Positions 1 through 11,728 of a stretch of 28,126 nt of DNA are shown here, piece after piece. This DNA is from Spongospora subterranea. Taxonomy: Eukaryota; Endomyxa; Phytomyxea; Plasmodiophorida; Plasmodiophoridae. The notes below the pieces were generated by a model. The model was not told the origin of the DNA. It made no database searches and worked only from the letters and a program-made list of their open reading frames with translations. The stretch is from assembly GCA_900404475.1 (NCBI GenBank), contig OUQQ01000233.1, forward strand, positions 1 through 28,126. The letters run 5' to 3'. Position numbers and translations under genes: made by a program. The number at the start of each line of letters is the position of its first letter. Positions within the stretch are counted from its first letter, which is position 1.

Positions 1-3000
1 ATACATCCGTTTTGATCACGTAATAACGCCATTGAGGATGTCCCCTGTATTCGCGTTTTTACAAATAGTTTTATCTTAGGGAGCACCGTGACTTACATCA
101 TATGGACCTTGGGCATTTACCTTGAAATCGCATAATAGGCGGGGACAAGTTGACACCACATCGTTACTTTGTTGGCTTTGAGCGTTTCAAACTCAAAATG
201 AACTGATTTTGAAGGACTTACTTTTCCAGCGAGGAACCAAAAGTTTCAAAATTGAACTTGGACTCGAATTTGCATACCCCATTGGACCTAGACAGAATTG
301 ATCATTCGCTGGAACTTCGATGATAGGAAATTTACACTTTTGTTGAGGCTAGTTGACCTCGAAAACCAACTACCGATACTTGGATATTAACAACCTGGAT
401 TTGTTGTGCCTGAGGCACGATTAAACACAGAATAAATTCGTAAAATTCTGCTAACTTCCGATTTAGAGACAGTTTGCTGAATCGATGAGGAAGCTACTGC
501 TTCTTGTCCTTCGTTTTTCCATAACTCGACTGATTCGATGCTGCGCAAAACTTGCCGATTAACATCAATGATTTTGCTAAGGTCTACGACGCAAATTCAG
601 CAAACCTCTAGAATCGATTCCCAAAAATACCTTTAACTTTTTCGTTCAACAAATCTGATTTTGAACCAAAATAGCGAATTTGAAGGTGAGCTTGCCCAAT
701 GATATCCTTAACTCAAGTCAATATAGACCAATTCAACGTTCGAAGCGGCGACTTACTCCAGCGGGGACCCATTTATCGATTCGGTCTGACTCCTTCAAAG
801 CAGAGATATCGAGGGGAAATTCAATTCTCCGGATTAACTGGCTAGGATCGCCTTCATAAAATGACACGCATAGCATCGGATAAGGCTCATTAGATTTGAT
901 GCGAAAGTACGACTTGAAGTTCCAAAACGGATTTAACAGATCTTGGAAACCTGGGCAATTTCGATAAAATGGCGAATGGATTGCTAAGATACGAAGTACC
1001 ATCGCTTCGCGAAGTTTCGCCCGAGAAAGTCACAGTTGCGAATACCGACCCTCGTTCATGCTGCGGTTTCAATCCACTAATTTCCACCTTTATCGATTAC
1101 GTTAGAAAATCATCTCGAATCCTTCCGAAACTCTTACCAAATTCAAGTAAATAAAGCTAGAATCACTGAGAGACCCAATTGAGCCAATTCCACAACACTC
1201 GACCTTCGCCCGAGTCCATTGGACCAACTAACATGGTGAGATTAGCTAAATACATACACCTTGGGCGTCAATGGGGACTGACAGATTCATCTAAACTCTC
1301 TTGAAGAAACTTGTGAAAGTATATTAGAGTTTGAGGGCTTCCAACAGACTCGGTAATGCATAATTGTTTCATCGGCCCAATAGATTTACTTGAAATCTTC
1401 AACTCATGTAAAAAAGGTTCGGTAGATACCATTGACTCGTGGAAGTCCTATGTCGCAATTTGTCATTGTTCCAGCGGTCAACCAACGCTAAACCAGGTTA
1501 AACCTGTGCCATTGATAAATCTACTTCAAGCGTATGACACTGTTTCCAGCATCGCCTGTCGATAGGAATGAACTGCAGCAAAATAATTCTTTGAGCAGTT
1601 CCATCACGAAGAGCAAAAGGTTTCGCATTTGCTGGTGGCAAGGATATCCAATGATCTTCTCCTTTTTGTTGAAACCTAACCTGAAACAAAAATCACGGTG
1701 AACGGAATGCAACAAAGAAATGAAAATGAACTACTTGAGCAGTGACAGTACGGTTTTCTATGGTTACTGGCGCTAAAGAAGGCTTTTGATGAGATAACAA
1801 AATGAAATTGGAGGATCCGCTGGCCATTTGGACTTCCAAGCGAACCAGTCGAGAACCAGATGCACCGTAATTTACAGGAATGGTGTCATCTATCACATTG
1901 GAGAGAGAGAAAGGGGCAGACCTATCACAAGTGTCAAACTGACAGAGTAAAGCCTATGTTTTGCATACCATTCGGCAGCAGGATGATCGTGCTTGATGCA
2001 CAAATGCTCAGGTTGTGCCGAGTCGTCCCAGTAATATATGATATGACGGCTTGAGGAAAGAACTCTAGACTCAGATTCCGTTCCAGCTTGCTTAATCAAT
2101 ATAGGAAATTGAAGGGAGTTGACGAGAATATAACGTGGAGAAAACGTTATCTAAAGTCGCGGATGAGCTCAATCATGTATATTGACCAACTGAAATACCG
2201 CTTTGGTGCGAGTAAACGGCGCAGGACACAGCGAGACGTTGACATTAAATTGGTAAAGCGCGGCACCCACATGAATCGCTGTTACGTCGGATGCTCCCGC
2301 TGCACTGATCAGTATAGGATTCGACCAAGAAGAGTTTTGATCAGAAAGCCGCAAAAAAGCATGCCCTGTATTTGAACTGAACATTAATGGTTCATTTAAC
2401 TGAGTGGAACGGTCGGGTTCAGCATCCGCTTCCGGTGCCGGAAAATACTGAGGCACTTTCGTGAACTGAAGACATTATCAAATATTGAACTGAGATTGCT
2501 GATAGATGATTGCCTTATCCGAAGAAATCTGCAGATTTTCGCCGTTCGGAAGTTGAACAAGGTCGTATACCCAATATTGTACAAGCACGGTGAGCCTGTC
2601 TCCATGAAGTTCGACATCGAGAGTTAGGGTGCCTCCAGACGAATCCGCGACAAAAATTTGAGATGAAGCTATGGGACCACAAAGGGTGATCGGCGAGCTC
2701 CAGGAACTAGAAGAGTATCACAGAGAGAAATTGTGTCATTGCAAAAAATCAAGCAACGACCTCATGAAAGGAAGAAGCAACGAGAATTCAAAAGGTTGCA
2801 TGGGATCCGAGGACAAAACCGAATGCTCGTTCGAAGGCGCGATCGAATTATCCTACTCATGGAAATCAAAATTTTGGGATTTCCCGCATATTCAAAATAC
2901 CGATTCGTCCATGAATTCTGCAGATTGCCGAATGCGAAACCGAGAGTTTACAGGAAGTAAATTTTGAACAACTAGAGGAGGCATTAGCGAAATTTTGTAC

Positions 3001-6000
3001 GTATTGCATGGTTCTGTTTCTTTGCTAGCAATAATGTACGTAGAATGAAGGGAATTTTCATCCTATGTTGAATTAAATGGGAAAACCCATCGATTGCACG
3101 GATAACTTACATGGAATTGCAATACTGTTCGATCAAATGAAAGATTACAAATTGCCTCTGACTGCATCCCTATTGACTACTTCAGGTTAACTGCACCAAG
3201 CTCAATGTTACAAAAAGAACCTTTAATGCGGACTGGTAGCATAGAAATACGTTGCCGGCTAAGACATGGAAGCCAAATAGACTCCATTGGGGACAACTCT
3301 GCACAAAGAATTGAGTAAACACGATTTTGATAGGATATAAAACGATTACCGGTGGAGCCAACGATGAAAGTTACCGTCGAACAATTCTCGATGTGCGCAT
3401 CGCTGCGTAAATGGACCACTTTAGATAACCCTTTTTCATAAACCTCCACAATAACGCGGGCAGAAATTGCGCTTTGCGATGATTTGGAATCTTTAACAAG
3501 CCAAAATGACTGAAACCCGGCACGGTCGATCCGAACCTGAAATCTCCATCAATTTGAAAAGTTTGTAACGAATGACAAGCCCCTACATTATCAATTGGAA
3601 GCCATTCCTTGCCAACTACGATTGAAAGGAACAACGCATCGACAACCGGCAAGAATTCAGTCTGTTGCGGTGCAACTGAAATAGATTTGCTCGTTCCTGC
3701 TTCGCTAACAATGAATTCGACGTCAACCTGTAAATTTCTTTAAACAAAAAAGCCTGCCAGCATCGCAGAGTCCAAACCTCAACGCTATTCTGAACTTCAG
3801 TATAAAAGGTGAGATCTGTACGGTTAGAATTGTTGTCCGTATCTGTGCTGGGTGCAGCTGTTATTCTAGAGGCAGACACTGGAACCAGCAAATTAGCTGA
3901 CATGTAAAATAAAAGACAAAATCTTACTAGACGCCAAAGGCCGAAGAGAGTTTAAAATTGAAGATAACATTATTTCTGAAATATTAACGTCAAGGCGATC
4001 TAACGTAGCTATTCTCTAATGATTAGTCCAGAATTTGAATCCAGATATGTTAGTACATACTAATTCCGATAAATTTAGATCGCATCGTTTGACGGGCGAC
4101 AATCGATAAACGAGTCGGTTCAATCAGTGGCTCCCACGAAGCCACAGTAGTGTTATAAACACGGGCGGCCAATCGAATGCCGGAATAGCTTCAAAAGTAT
4201 GACAGTTAAGAAATCATTTTAAACCACAGAAGCACATACAAGTGGCGAGATATCCCATAGCCATGCCCTACAGATCTGGGATCGACCAACAACAGCACCT
4301 CCATGACCGGGACTCGGCGAGAAGACGCTGCACCAAAGATATCGTTGACAATATCGACACGAACGCTCTGTAAATCGATGAAAAAAATTTCATGTACATT
4401 CCAATGCTGAAGCTTCAAATTGTTCTGTTGAGGCAAAATGGGTCAAAGAACTGACGGAAAAAGCGGGAGTTTGATGCCCACCATTCTTTCATTTGAGCCA
4501 ACGCCGCGAATCAATTCGATTTGCACAGGAACAGCGATACGATCACTTTGCGGTTTGATTTGGCTTTGATTCGTATTAACAGTAGGAAAAACAGGATGAA
4601 ATGACTGTAGATCATTACAAAACAATCCAACAACTCTCGTCTTTTCAAAGTACCGTTTGCAGCTTCGAGACGATATCTTGGACCAGCAAAATACTCGAAT
4701 ACGATATCGTGATATGAAAACTTCCAAGAATTACAGAGAGAATGAACGCTCCAGTTGAAACCGACTTTGTAGAATACGCCGCCTGTTCAAAAACACTTAT
4801 TCATAGAAACAAAAACCTCCAAAACTTTTTCACGTACTTTAAGAACGCAATTCACAGGGCGTAAAATATTAACAGAGGAATCTCCACATATTTGTGCCAC
4901 ATAAGCGGAAGCCACGTTAGCAGCAACGTTCCACGACGCATCCACCTCCTTGCAGGCGCTAAAAAGCATATCCGCCCCCATGACGATGGAAACAGAAGGC
5001 TGAAGCGGGGACTGCAACGACGCTTGAACACTTCCTTCAAACACGGCGTCCATAGCAAACGCTACACATATTTAGTTTGACGTAAACCAAAACGAGAATG
5101 AACGGACCCTGTTGCATGAAAGAAAATGTTCCTTCAAGTCGAGATAATCTTAAGCACAATGATGGTAAGACATCGCTGAGGTTGTAGTCCAATTGAGGGA
5201 ATTGAAATTGTGGCTCATCAGTGGCATAATAATGGCATGCGGATTTGAAATTCGACGCCACATTGTTGTAAAATAGCAATAATTCGGAATACCTACGAAA
5301 GAATAAGAACCAGCTAATCTTAGACGTTGATGTAACGAACTGGGGTGAGTCTGTTGAAATCTCGAACGAACTGGATGATAAAAATATTTGCTGAGACATC
5401 GCTTGTGATAGCAAGGATTCATTTCCGCCTGACGAACTTGCTTCTATTAGCTTTACTAGTACAAGAACGCAAACCGTCGTTTCTTTTTCATACGCCGAGA
5501 GGTTGCGAAGCGTCAATGATAGGTTTTCCAAGCGAGACGACATTTTCAATCTAAAAAACAGCGAGCACGGTCAGTTAAAAAAAATCCAGATTTTTGCCAG
5601 CCCATGCTCATACGCCTTTGAATGAATAGAAAAATGCGAAATCAACAATGACAATATCGTATCGGTGATTTTGCCTTCTGGCGCGAGCGAAATCTCGAAC
5701 TGGTTTACGTCGATATTGAATTCCCCTGCCTTGATTTGTGACGACTGTGGAGAACTTTTGGCACGGTTTGGGCTAGTGGATAAATCGGCAAACATCCCTG
5801 GAACCTTGTTTAATGGGCTGAACTGAATCAAATCTAATATATCGGCAATCAATGCAGTCCTGACAACGCAGCGAACGCTATCGATTTGGCACGAGCCGCT
5901 GACTTCATTATGCTTCAAAGCACATTTGATGTCAACTAACTTCGACGTCGAACCCCCAGATATGATAATCTCATTGAATTTATCGCCAGTAGGCACCAAA

Positions 6001-9000
6001 CAATCCTATAAAATTTTAATGGTATACAGCGAAAAAAATGAAAAAAAACCTTGACGTGGAAGGAAGACAATGAAATCTGCGACTCAATATCTCCGTCATC
6101 GCTTCTCAATAAAGTGCCAGACAGTTCTTCAAGTGTCGCCGCAAGTAGAGTCTTTTTCCCTGCCCAAACTTGGACCGAAAAACCATCAAAAATCCAAGCA
6201 ACAGCAACGAATGAAGTTGCGGATGAGCTCCCATTTTCGGTAACCGTCGATGGAGCTTCTTGAAATACGGTCGGTTGTGGTCTGTCGACTTTCTTTGCAG
6301 TTAAATCGCGAGATGAGTGAACGGTTGATTGCTAGAGTGAAGTGTTAGCACCTTTTTGAGAACGCCGGTGAAACTCATTACTAAAAACATTGCAGTATCA
6401 AAAATTGACACAGGTTCGATGTTGATATCGATCAGCCCAACTGAGACGTTTAGGTGTCGATCGAGTTCGGTCCAGGATGGCGATTCGCGATCGAATTGTT
6501 TGAAGCTGATATTGATGAAATCCTTACTGGGTTCGATGCTGAGTTGAGAGGTTCGGCTTGCAGGACGCGATCGCAATAAAACGACGTCAGATAAACACTC
6601 CTCGACGTGCATTTCTTGCACCGTCAGCACCACTTCAGTGTCATACGATCTTCTGGTCACTTTTGTGACAATTCCGTCGACGCCGGAAGAAAACAAAATC
6701 GTAGAACCAGATACAGCGGCGACAGATATACTGCTTAATGAAAATTTGAGAAGCAAATCAACATTGGTTTCTTTGGCACGAATTTGCAGGGCAGGAAGGT
6801 GTTCGGTTGCGATGACGGCCACGCCGGCGTTACCAGGCTGAGGAGTAGGGACCGATGCGTTTGGAGACATTTGGGAATCCGGTACATTTGAAATCTGAGG
6901 AAGATTTTTGAAGCTTGACGCGATAGTAAGAAAGTGACAAACATCGCTTTGCGATATCTGAAAAACTAATGGTTTCACGTCCATGCTAATTACGACTGAA
7001 GCAAACGGTCCTGAATCCACAAGAACACAAAGACCCAGGAATAATGACGCGCTGATGGGTTGCAGGATGTTGACCACAGCACCTGATTGATAATTAGTTT
7101 ACCGTTCAAGAAGTAATATAAATTGTGCAACCTTGAGATATTGACCTCCAACGAGGGCCACCTTGAGCAAAGAATATCTGGAGATTTTCATATTTAAGTT
7201 TGAAGACATCGTAACACATGTTGTTGGTAGGATGCTCCACGTCTTGAACATCATCTGGGTCCAGCTTTGATACATCGACTACAGAGTCCGTTTTATCTGC
7301 GGGTTTAGCAGATAATGAGAAGCATCCGAGATCAACAACTAGAACTGAGGAATCCTCAGAAGTCGGGTCTTCTGGAATCTAAAACCCAAACGATTTTGAG
7401 AATAATTACTCATGCTTAGGACAACAAACACTACCAGTATTGTCGGAGCAGCAATAGTCAAATCTAAGATAACAGTAGGCCGGCGAGCAAAAATTAACTC
7501 TCTGGGGGTATCCTTCGAGATTGATGCAAGTAATCCTGGACTCGCTATTTCATGGGGCTTCATAGCAACTGATGCAATCTCCTTCTTGACTGGTATTCGA
7601 AAAAAACTTATCACACGTTGTACAAAAAGATAATCGAAAACAGCATCAATCTGAACTCAAAGTCATGATCGATTTAGAAGCCAATGAAAACCTTACAGGC
7701 TCGAACCCGCCAAAAATCGCAAATTTTGCAGGAAGATCAGGCGGATTAACGCGAACCTCAAAATGTGCTACGGCAGCAGACATGTCGCCACTTTGAGAGC
7801 GAAACAAGATTTCAGGAAATGCCATCTGTACAACCACGCTCAACAGATAACTTGCTCGACAATGACGAGGCAACCTTAGGGTCAGATATATTGCTGATGA
7901 TCATGTTTTCAAGGGCGAGATGAATATCGATAATCGACAAGTCAAATGCAGTGCCCGACATTGTACAACCGATGATAGAACCGTGAAACAAAGGCGCCTA
8001 AGAAAACGTCAGCTGCTTAAAAAGGATAGGTTTGGTGATTAACCTTATCAAGGGTGAACGTCAGCGATATTTCGGGGATCACGAAATTAGCTTCAAAGAG
8101 GATATGTCCAGACATGGCCTTCTCCTCTGACACTAATACATCTAGAGCATCTCCAAATGGTACATCTACCGGAACGAGATCGTTCAAAACAGTAGGATCC
8201 TCAGCATACAGCCAGGAGAACATTGATTTTGAAGCCCGGCGATCGCTTTTGCGGAATATTTCGTAATTTAGCTCAGGCCATCTTGAAGCTAGCAAATGGT
8301 CTAACTCAATAAGGACCGCTTTTCTGGAGTTAAGAACGGTAAAAACTGGGAGTTGCGATTAACTGTTTAAAGCTTACCGGTAAAGTTTGATTTCTTCAGT
8401 AGTGTGCTGCCGTTCTAAAGTCATCAACCGCGATCGCTGCTCTGTAGTTAAATCTGGAAAATTATGCCCTGCCGCAAACCTAGAAACACATATCAGCAAC
8501 TTGAAAGCGTCGTGACGACAAAAACTAACAGGGTCCGCTGGTATAGTTCCGCGTATTCACGATCAATTTCACGATAGTTTGGCTCGCTCTTTGTTTCTTC
8601 AATGTTATCGGGCCCGATAAGTGAGTTCAACGTATTCGTAGAAGTGGAAAGCGCATCCTGAATTGATAAAATAGCAGCGTATTGCTGCTGATCCAATTCC
8701 GCTCGAATATTTTCCAGGCCGGCATCAATCTAGACAACGTTTACAATCACATAGGAGAGTCTGAAAATCCTACAAACTCTGATTTTTGGATTTGTTTCTG
8801 AGGGATATTGCTGCATGATAAGTCTCACGCTTAATGAGACCGGATGTAAAACGTATTTGAAACCTGAATCGTCCGCTTCCGTGCGCAAAACGTAGCGGAA
8901 CTGAGGTTCCGAGGAAGGAGCCTGCTGATGCGTTAGCCAGAATATTAAACGCATCATAAAGCATACCTCATCTGGTTCGAGACTCTCTTTGTTCATAAAA

Positions 9001-9981
9001 GAAGACACCTTGCCCGAACTTACATATACAGCAATGTTTTGAAGAGACAAACACTAAAAATCAGTTTTTGAGACGTAAACTCAGAGAAAGGGCCTTATGT
9101 TTCACCTTGAAGATTTTGTCGCCAACTTCTTTGATGAACGTCGGACAAAACTTCTCATCGGTTGTTTCCAATGAAAAATTTTCAAGCATAATCCCTACCG
9201 CGCAGTCTCCGGTTTCCATCCGAACATGTAGGTGCTTTACTTTGATTTTTAAATTCGCAACAATTTTGCTGATGATCTGTAAAACTCGTTGTAGCAAAAG
9301 TCAACGAAATCATTATAAAATTGTACTTTCTCCATTTTCGAGAGGTCTTCCATCTTCGGTTGAAGTTCTGGCCTTTCCGGCGTTCCTGCGCTCTCAACCT
9401 GTGCGCGAAAGAGGCGCTTCCCTGCTGGTCCAACATAGCCACTTTGACTATCAAACTGGGAATCTTCCCAATCCTAACAACAGCTCAGTGTCAGAAGCGT
9501 CGAGCAATTAATAACGAATTCGGAGTACCTTTATCTGTTGTGCCTTTTGCATCAACTTGTGCGCCAGGTGTTCCTGACGCAACTGAGTGACATCGATTTT
9601 GGTGAAGTCTGTACGAGGCGTAACAATCACATAAACATGTGATAGCTCTAACTCAACAGGTTTGTTGAATCCGGACCTCCAATCACAAACAAACCTGAAG
9701 AGTCAGAATTAAAAGGGCCTGCAATGACATCTTTTCCTTCACTAACCCAATCCTGTCAATAAACCCGGCCTTAACGTCGACAGGTATGTCCATGGAGTTG
9801 AATAAATCGGGCTTTACTTTAACATGTCGCAGAACCGCTTTTCCAGACCACATATCGACATTGATATTGCCTGAACAGCAGAACTTAGCCGTTTGTGCAG
9901 ATATATAAGACAGGACTAACCTTCGAAGTCGCAATATGGTCCAAGGAACCGATCTAATACAGACCGGACAACAGTCTGCAT
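1..9981 (-). CDS. VPS13: VPS13-family bridge-like lipid transfer protein (partial, C-terminus off left edge)
   Basis: VPS13 proteins form long hydrophobic grooves that move lipids at membrane contact sites. The ATG at 9981 opens MQTVVRSVLDRFLG. Exon 1 (9981-9921) joins exon 2 (9872-9747) to read NINVDMWSGKAVL, then KPDLFNSMDIPVDVKAGF, the chorein N-terminal signature; exon 3 from 9694 continues DWRSGFNKPVELEL. Farther along, NLKIKVKHLHVRME (about 9220) is the conserved chorein follow-on. Mid-protein beta-strand segments cover 4200-9000, with the longest open exons at 7077-6301, 5999-5571 and 5549-5037. About 3900-1500 holds adaptor-binding-like strands, and about 1087-650 a C2-like domain. 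Introns are about 50 nt throughout. Size is estimated at 2,700 residues or more before the edge. Reading frames were joined by eye, so middle exon borders are approximate. Whether the segment below 650 belongs to the same gene is inferred from continuing open stretches such as EVSRILRIYSVFNRASG near 430-470. Confidence 0.85.
650..1087 (-). other. C2-like domain near the C-terminal end of the VPS13 gene
   Basis: Removing a GT-AG intron of about 50 nt (donor in AGCGATG|gtacttcg, acceptor cccag) joins ATVTFSGETSRSDG to FQDLLNPFWNFKSYF. The product continues LCVSFYEGDPSQLIRRIEF, then IDKWVPAG, and across a second intron DIIGQAHLQIRYFG. The NPxWN-like turn, the strand with an acidic loop, and the W-x-x-L/AG then G-x-A-x-L-x-I-R-Y end are the normal order of a C2 fold. 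Only some of the usual calcium-binding aspartates are visible. C2 or PH insertions are known in some plant and protist VPS13 proteins. Confidence 0.6.
1498..3903 (-). other. VPS13 adaptor-binding (VAB / SHR-binding)-like region
   Basis: This region reads as consecutive beta-rich segments typical of the VAB part of VPS13. They include VDALFLSIVVGKEWLPID (about 3640), IENCSTVTFIVGSTGN (about 3370), a stretch with SSWSNPILISAAGASD (about 2310) ending in PFTRTKAV, and FQVRFQQKGEDHWISLPPAN (about 1685). In known family members it binds PxP-type adaptor proteins that send VPS13 to specific organelles. The assignment rests on motif recognition, not an alignment. Exon joins inside the region were not all resolved. 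Confidence 0.6.
9061..9981 (-). other. Chorein N-terminal domain of the VPS13 gene, five exons
   Basis: The family-defining end of the gene. Exons are 9981-9921, 9872-9747, 9694 to about 9526, about 9471-9351, and about 9300-9061. Introns are about 50 nt; two begin GTTAGT and two begin GTAC. The diagnostic residues are the WSG turn, the KPDLFN and DIPVDVKAGF strands, and the later HLHVRME and TTDEKFCP motifs. In known VPS13 proteins this end contacts the ER and is where lipids enter. Frame continuity across all four junctions supports the start codon at 9981. Confidence 0.85.
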
Positions 9982-10431
9982 TTTTAAGAGTGGAAGGGCC
10001 TATTTTTTAGATATCAAACAAACCTTCCACAAACAAATGGTTGACGACACACGATAATCAATTGAAGCCAATTAACTAAAATCGATGAATGAAAAAGCGA
10101 GAGGTCCGGATTAAACGGCAGCAAATGGAAAGATTGCGTTAATGATAGTGCCCCGAGAGGCGGACCAATGCTCAGCAAGGTCTGTCGGTGTGCACCTGAT
10201 TATTTTGGGGCGGTTGCAGCAGTCTGCTATGACACTGTAGAGGTGAACCCCACCGTAGTCAGAGGATGTCGTAACAATAATTGCACTCGAAGAGAGTGCA
10301 CCAAGGGTTATGAAGCATTGGCACATTCCGGAGTAATGGGTTTACAGTTTATTAATGCCGAAGGAAGAGTACAAACTAAATCATCTGATCAACGCCATGT
10401 GAAAGAAGATCAGCGAATTCAGGACGATGAT
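9982..10431. other. Intergenic gap between the VPS13 start and the GST B stop
   Basis: About 450 bp. It should hold the VPS13 promoter and the 3' end of GST B. Open frames cross it on both strands: 10326-10111 on minus encodes 71 residues ending FPFAAV, and an ATG frame on plus from 10168 enters the antisense of GST B. Neither has a recognisable domain. A perfect 7-bp hairpin, TGCACTC with loop GAAGA then GAGTGCA, lies at 10282-10300. Nothing here is convincingly a gene. Confidence 0.4.
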
Positions 10432-11308
10432 TTAGCGTTCTTTCACAGCGTCCGTCGCTGGTGGTTTGTCGGGCGCTCCTTTTGCATATGTCGCATATAC
10501 TTCCGTGACTTTGACGGCATCGGGAGACGTCTTGATAACACTCGGTCGTGAACGCACGGCCTCAGCCCAACGATGGAATTTCATAAATCGCTGGGTTTTT
10601 GGGACCTGATAGGATGGGTCAACTATCGCAAAAAGTTCCAATTGGTGCTCCTACCTCATACTGGCGATACTTGCCCAGTATCTGCATGCGCATAACCCAA
10701 GGAGCAAGTAACAAGTCGACTGTCGAGAATTCGGCTCCAAAATAAAATGGTCCGACGTCGTCGATGCCTTGGCAAAATTTTTCAATAGCATCAGCAAAAT
10801 CTGCCTGTGCTTTTGCCTGGCGCCATAGTCAACGGAAGATCGAAATGGGCGGATCTGCTAACCTGAATTTCTGGCTCCGGGTTTTTTAAAACCTTGTAAA
10901 ATCCCGGAATTATTTGTTCAGAGATAATAGTCATGGCAACCCGGCCTAGCGCTCGCATTTTAGGATGTTTCGGCATGAGAGATGTGCCAGAATTCCATGT
11001 TTCATCAACATAATCAACAATAATGGCACTTTCTGCAAGGACCAACGGGGTGTCTGTCTATCACAATATAAACAATACACATGTGCATGTTAACTCATGA
11101 CGATTACTTCATTCTCCCGGTGAATAAGAACCGGGACAGTTCCTTTTGGATTTCGCTGGAGTAGCTCCGGGATTTTTTCACTTGAATCTCCCGATACACG
11201 GTACGCCTCGACAAGTTCATACGCAACGCCCTTCTCTTCTAAAGCGATCAAGGCGCGATGGGCAAAAGGACAAAACCAAGCCGAAAGAAGGCGAACTGGA
11301 GGAGTCAT
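10432..11308 (-). CDS. Omega-like glutathione S-transferase, copy B
   Basis: A cytosolic thioredoxin-fold enzyme of the kind that performs glutathione-dependent thiol transfer and detoxification. Four exons, all joined in phase 0: 11308-11108, 11057-10863, 10816-10655 and 10605-10432. They give 243 residues, normal for the family. The start MTPPVRLLSAWFCPFAHR puts a cysteine at residue 13 in the CPFA motif, typical of omega-class GSTs rather than Ser/Tyr classes. NPKGTVPVLI holds the cis-proline, and ESAIIVDYVDETW is the glutathione gamma-glutamyl site. The helical C-terminal domain includes DDVGPFYFGAEFSTVDLLLAP and FMKFHRWAEAV. The frame stays open upstream to an ATG at 11545, but those extra 79 residues resemble nothing and lie in the promoter gap, so I use 11308. 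Exons 1 and 2 match the neighbouring copy A exactly in length, showing tandem duplication. Confidence 0.9.
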
Positions 11309-11728
11309 TGCGTTTAGAATATGGCAAATTTCCGATTGTTCGGACCCCCAGGTCGTGCTCAAGGTGGTACTTGTCGTGGGGTAACGGCTCACATGACTCG
11401 CATTGTCCACTGCAACAGTCGACCGACGTACTGAGGGTATGTTACAAAAAAATCCGAATTTACCACACGAAGCGACCCAATCCCCAGCCCAGGCAGCCCT
11501 GCCCCTCAACTCATCACTGGCAACGTTGTGCGAGTCATCAGTCATGACTCGTACAAGTCACCAAATTTCGACCGTAGGGCTTAGCCCTACAGGCTACAGG
11601 GCCAATGGAAAGAAGGTCGACCGTACCATTTACCGTGCAACTGCCTTCAGAAGTTGGTCGAATCGCCAATAATGACCCAACATCAGAAACTGTATTGCCC
11701 TTGGTCATGGAATTTGCTGCGCTCCAAT
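11309..11728 (-). promoter_or_regulatory. GST B upstream region with repeated ATGACTCG motifs and hairpins
   Basis: The 420 bp between the two GST genes. ATGACTCG occurs at 11393-11400 and 11544-11551, with its inverse CGAGTCAT at 11531-11538, so the last two form an 8-bp inverted repeat with a 5-nt spacer. TGACTC is a half site of AP-1/Gcn4-type bZIP factors, which commonly drive GST genes under stress; that role is inferred here. A second perfect inverted repeat, GTAGGGC-TTA-GCCCTAC, lies at 11574-11590 near the GST A 3' end. Confidence 0.35.

Noticed and set aside
969..1154. Plus-strand ATG frame of 61 codons
   Set aside because: It lies antisense to the C2-like exons of the VPS13 gene and has no domain of its own.
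6051..6263. Plus-strand ATG frame of 70 codons, and similar ones at 7412-7633 and 8054-8266
   Set aside because: All overlap open VPS13 coding exons on the minus strand and look like shadow frames.
9068..9511. Plus-strand frame of 147 codons
   Set aside because: It is exactly antisense to three chorein-domain exons that carry recognisable motifs and splice in frame.
10282..10300. Perfect 7-bp hairpin considered as a terminator
   Set aside because: Eukaryotic polymerase II genes do not use such stem-loops for termination and there is no U-tract; a single short palindrome is expected by chance.
10168..10551. Plus-strand ATG frame of 127 codons, Cys-rich at its start
   Set aside because: Its second half is antisense to the last GST B exon, whose homology is clear; the first half shows no known Cys pattern.
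11309..11545. N-terminal extension of GST B from ATG 11545
   Set aside because: The extension is in frame but resembles nothing, has no clear targeting pattern, and copy A starts at the equivalent of 11308.
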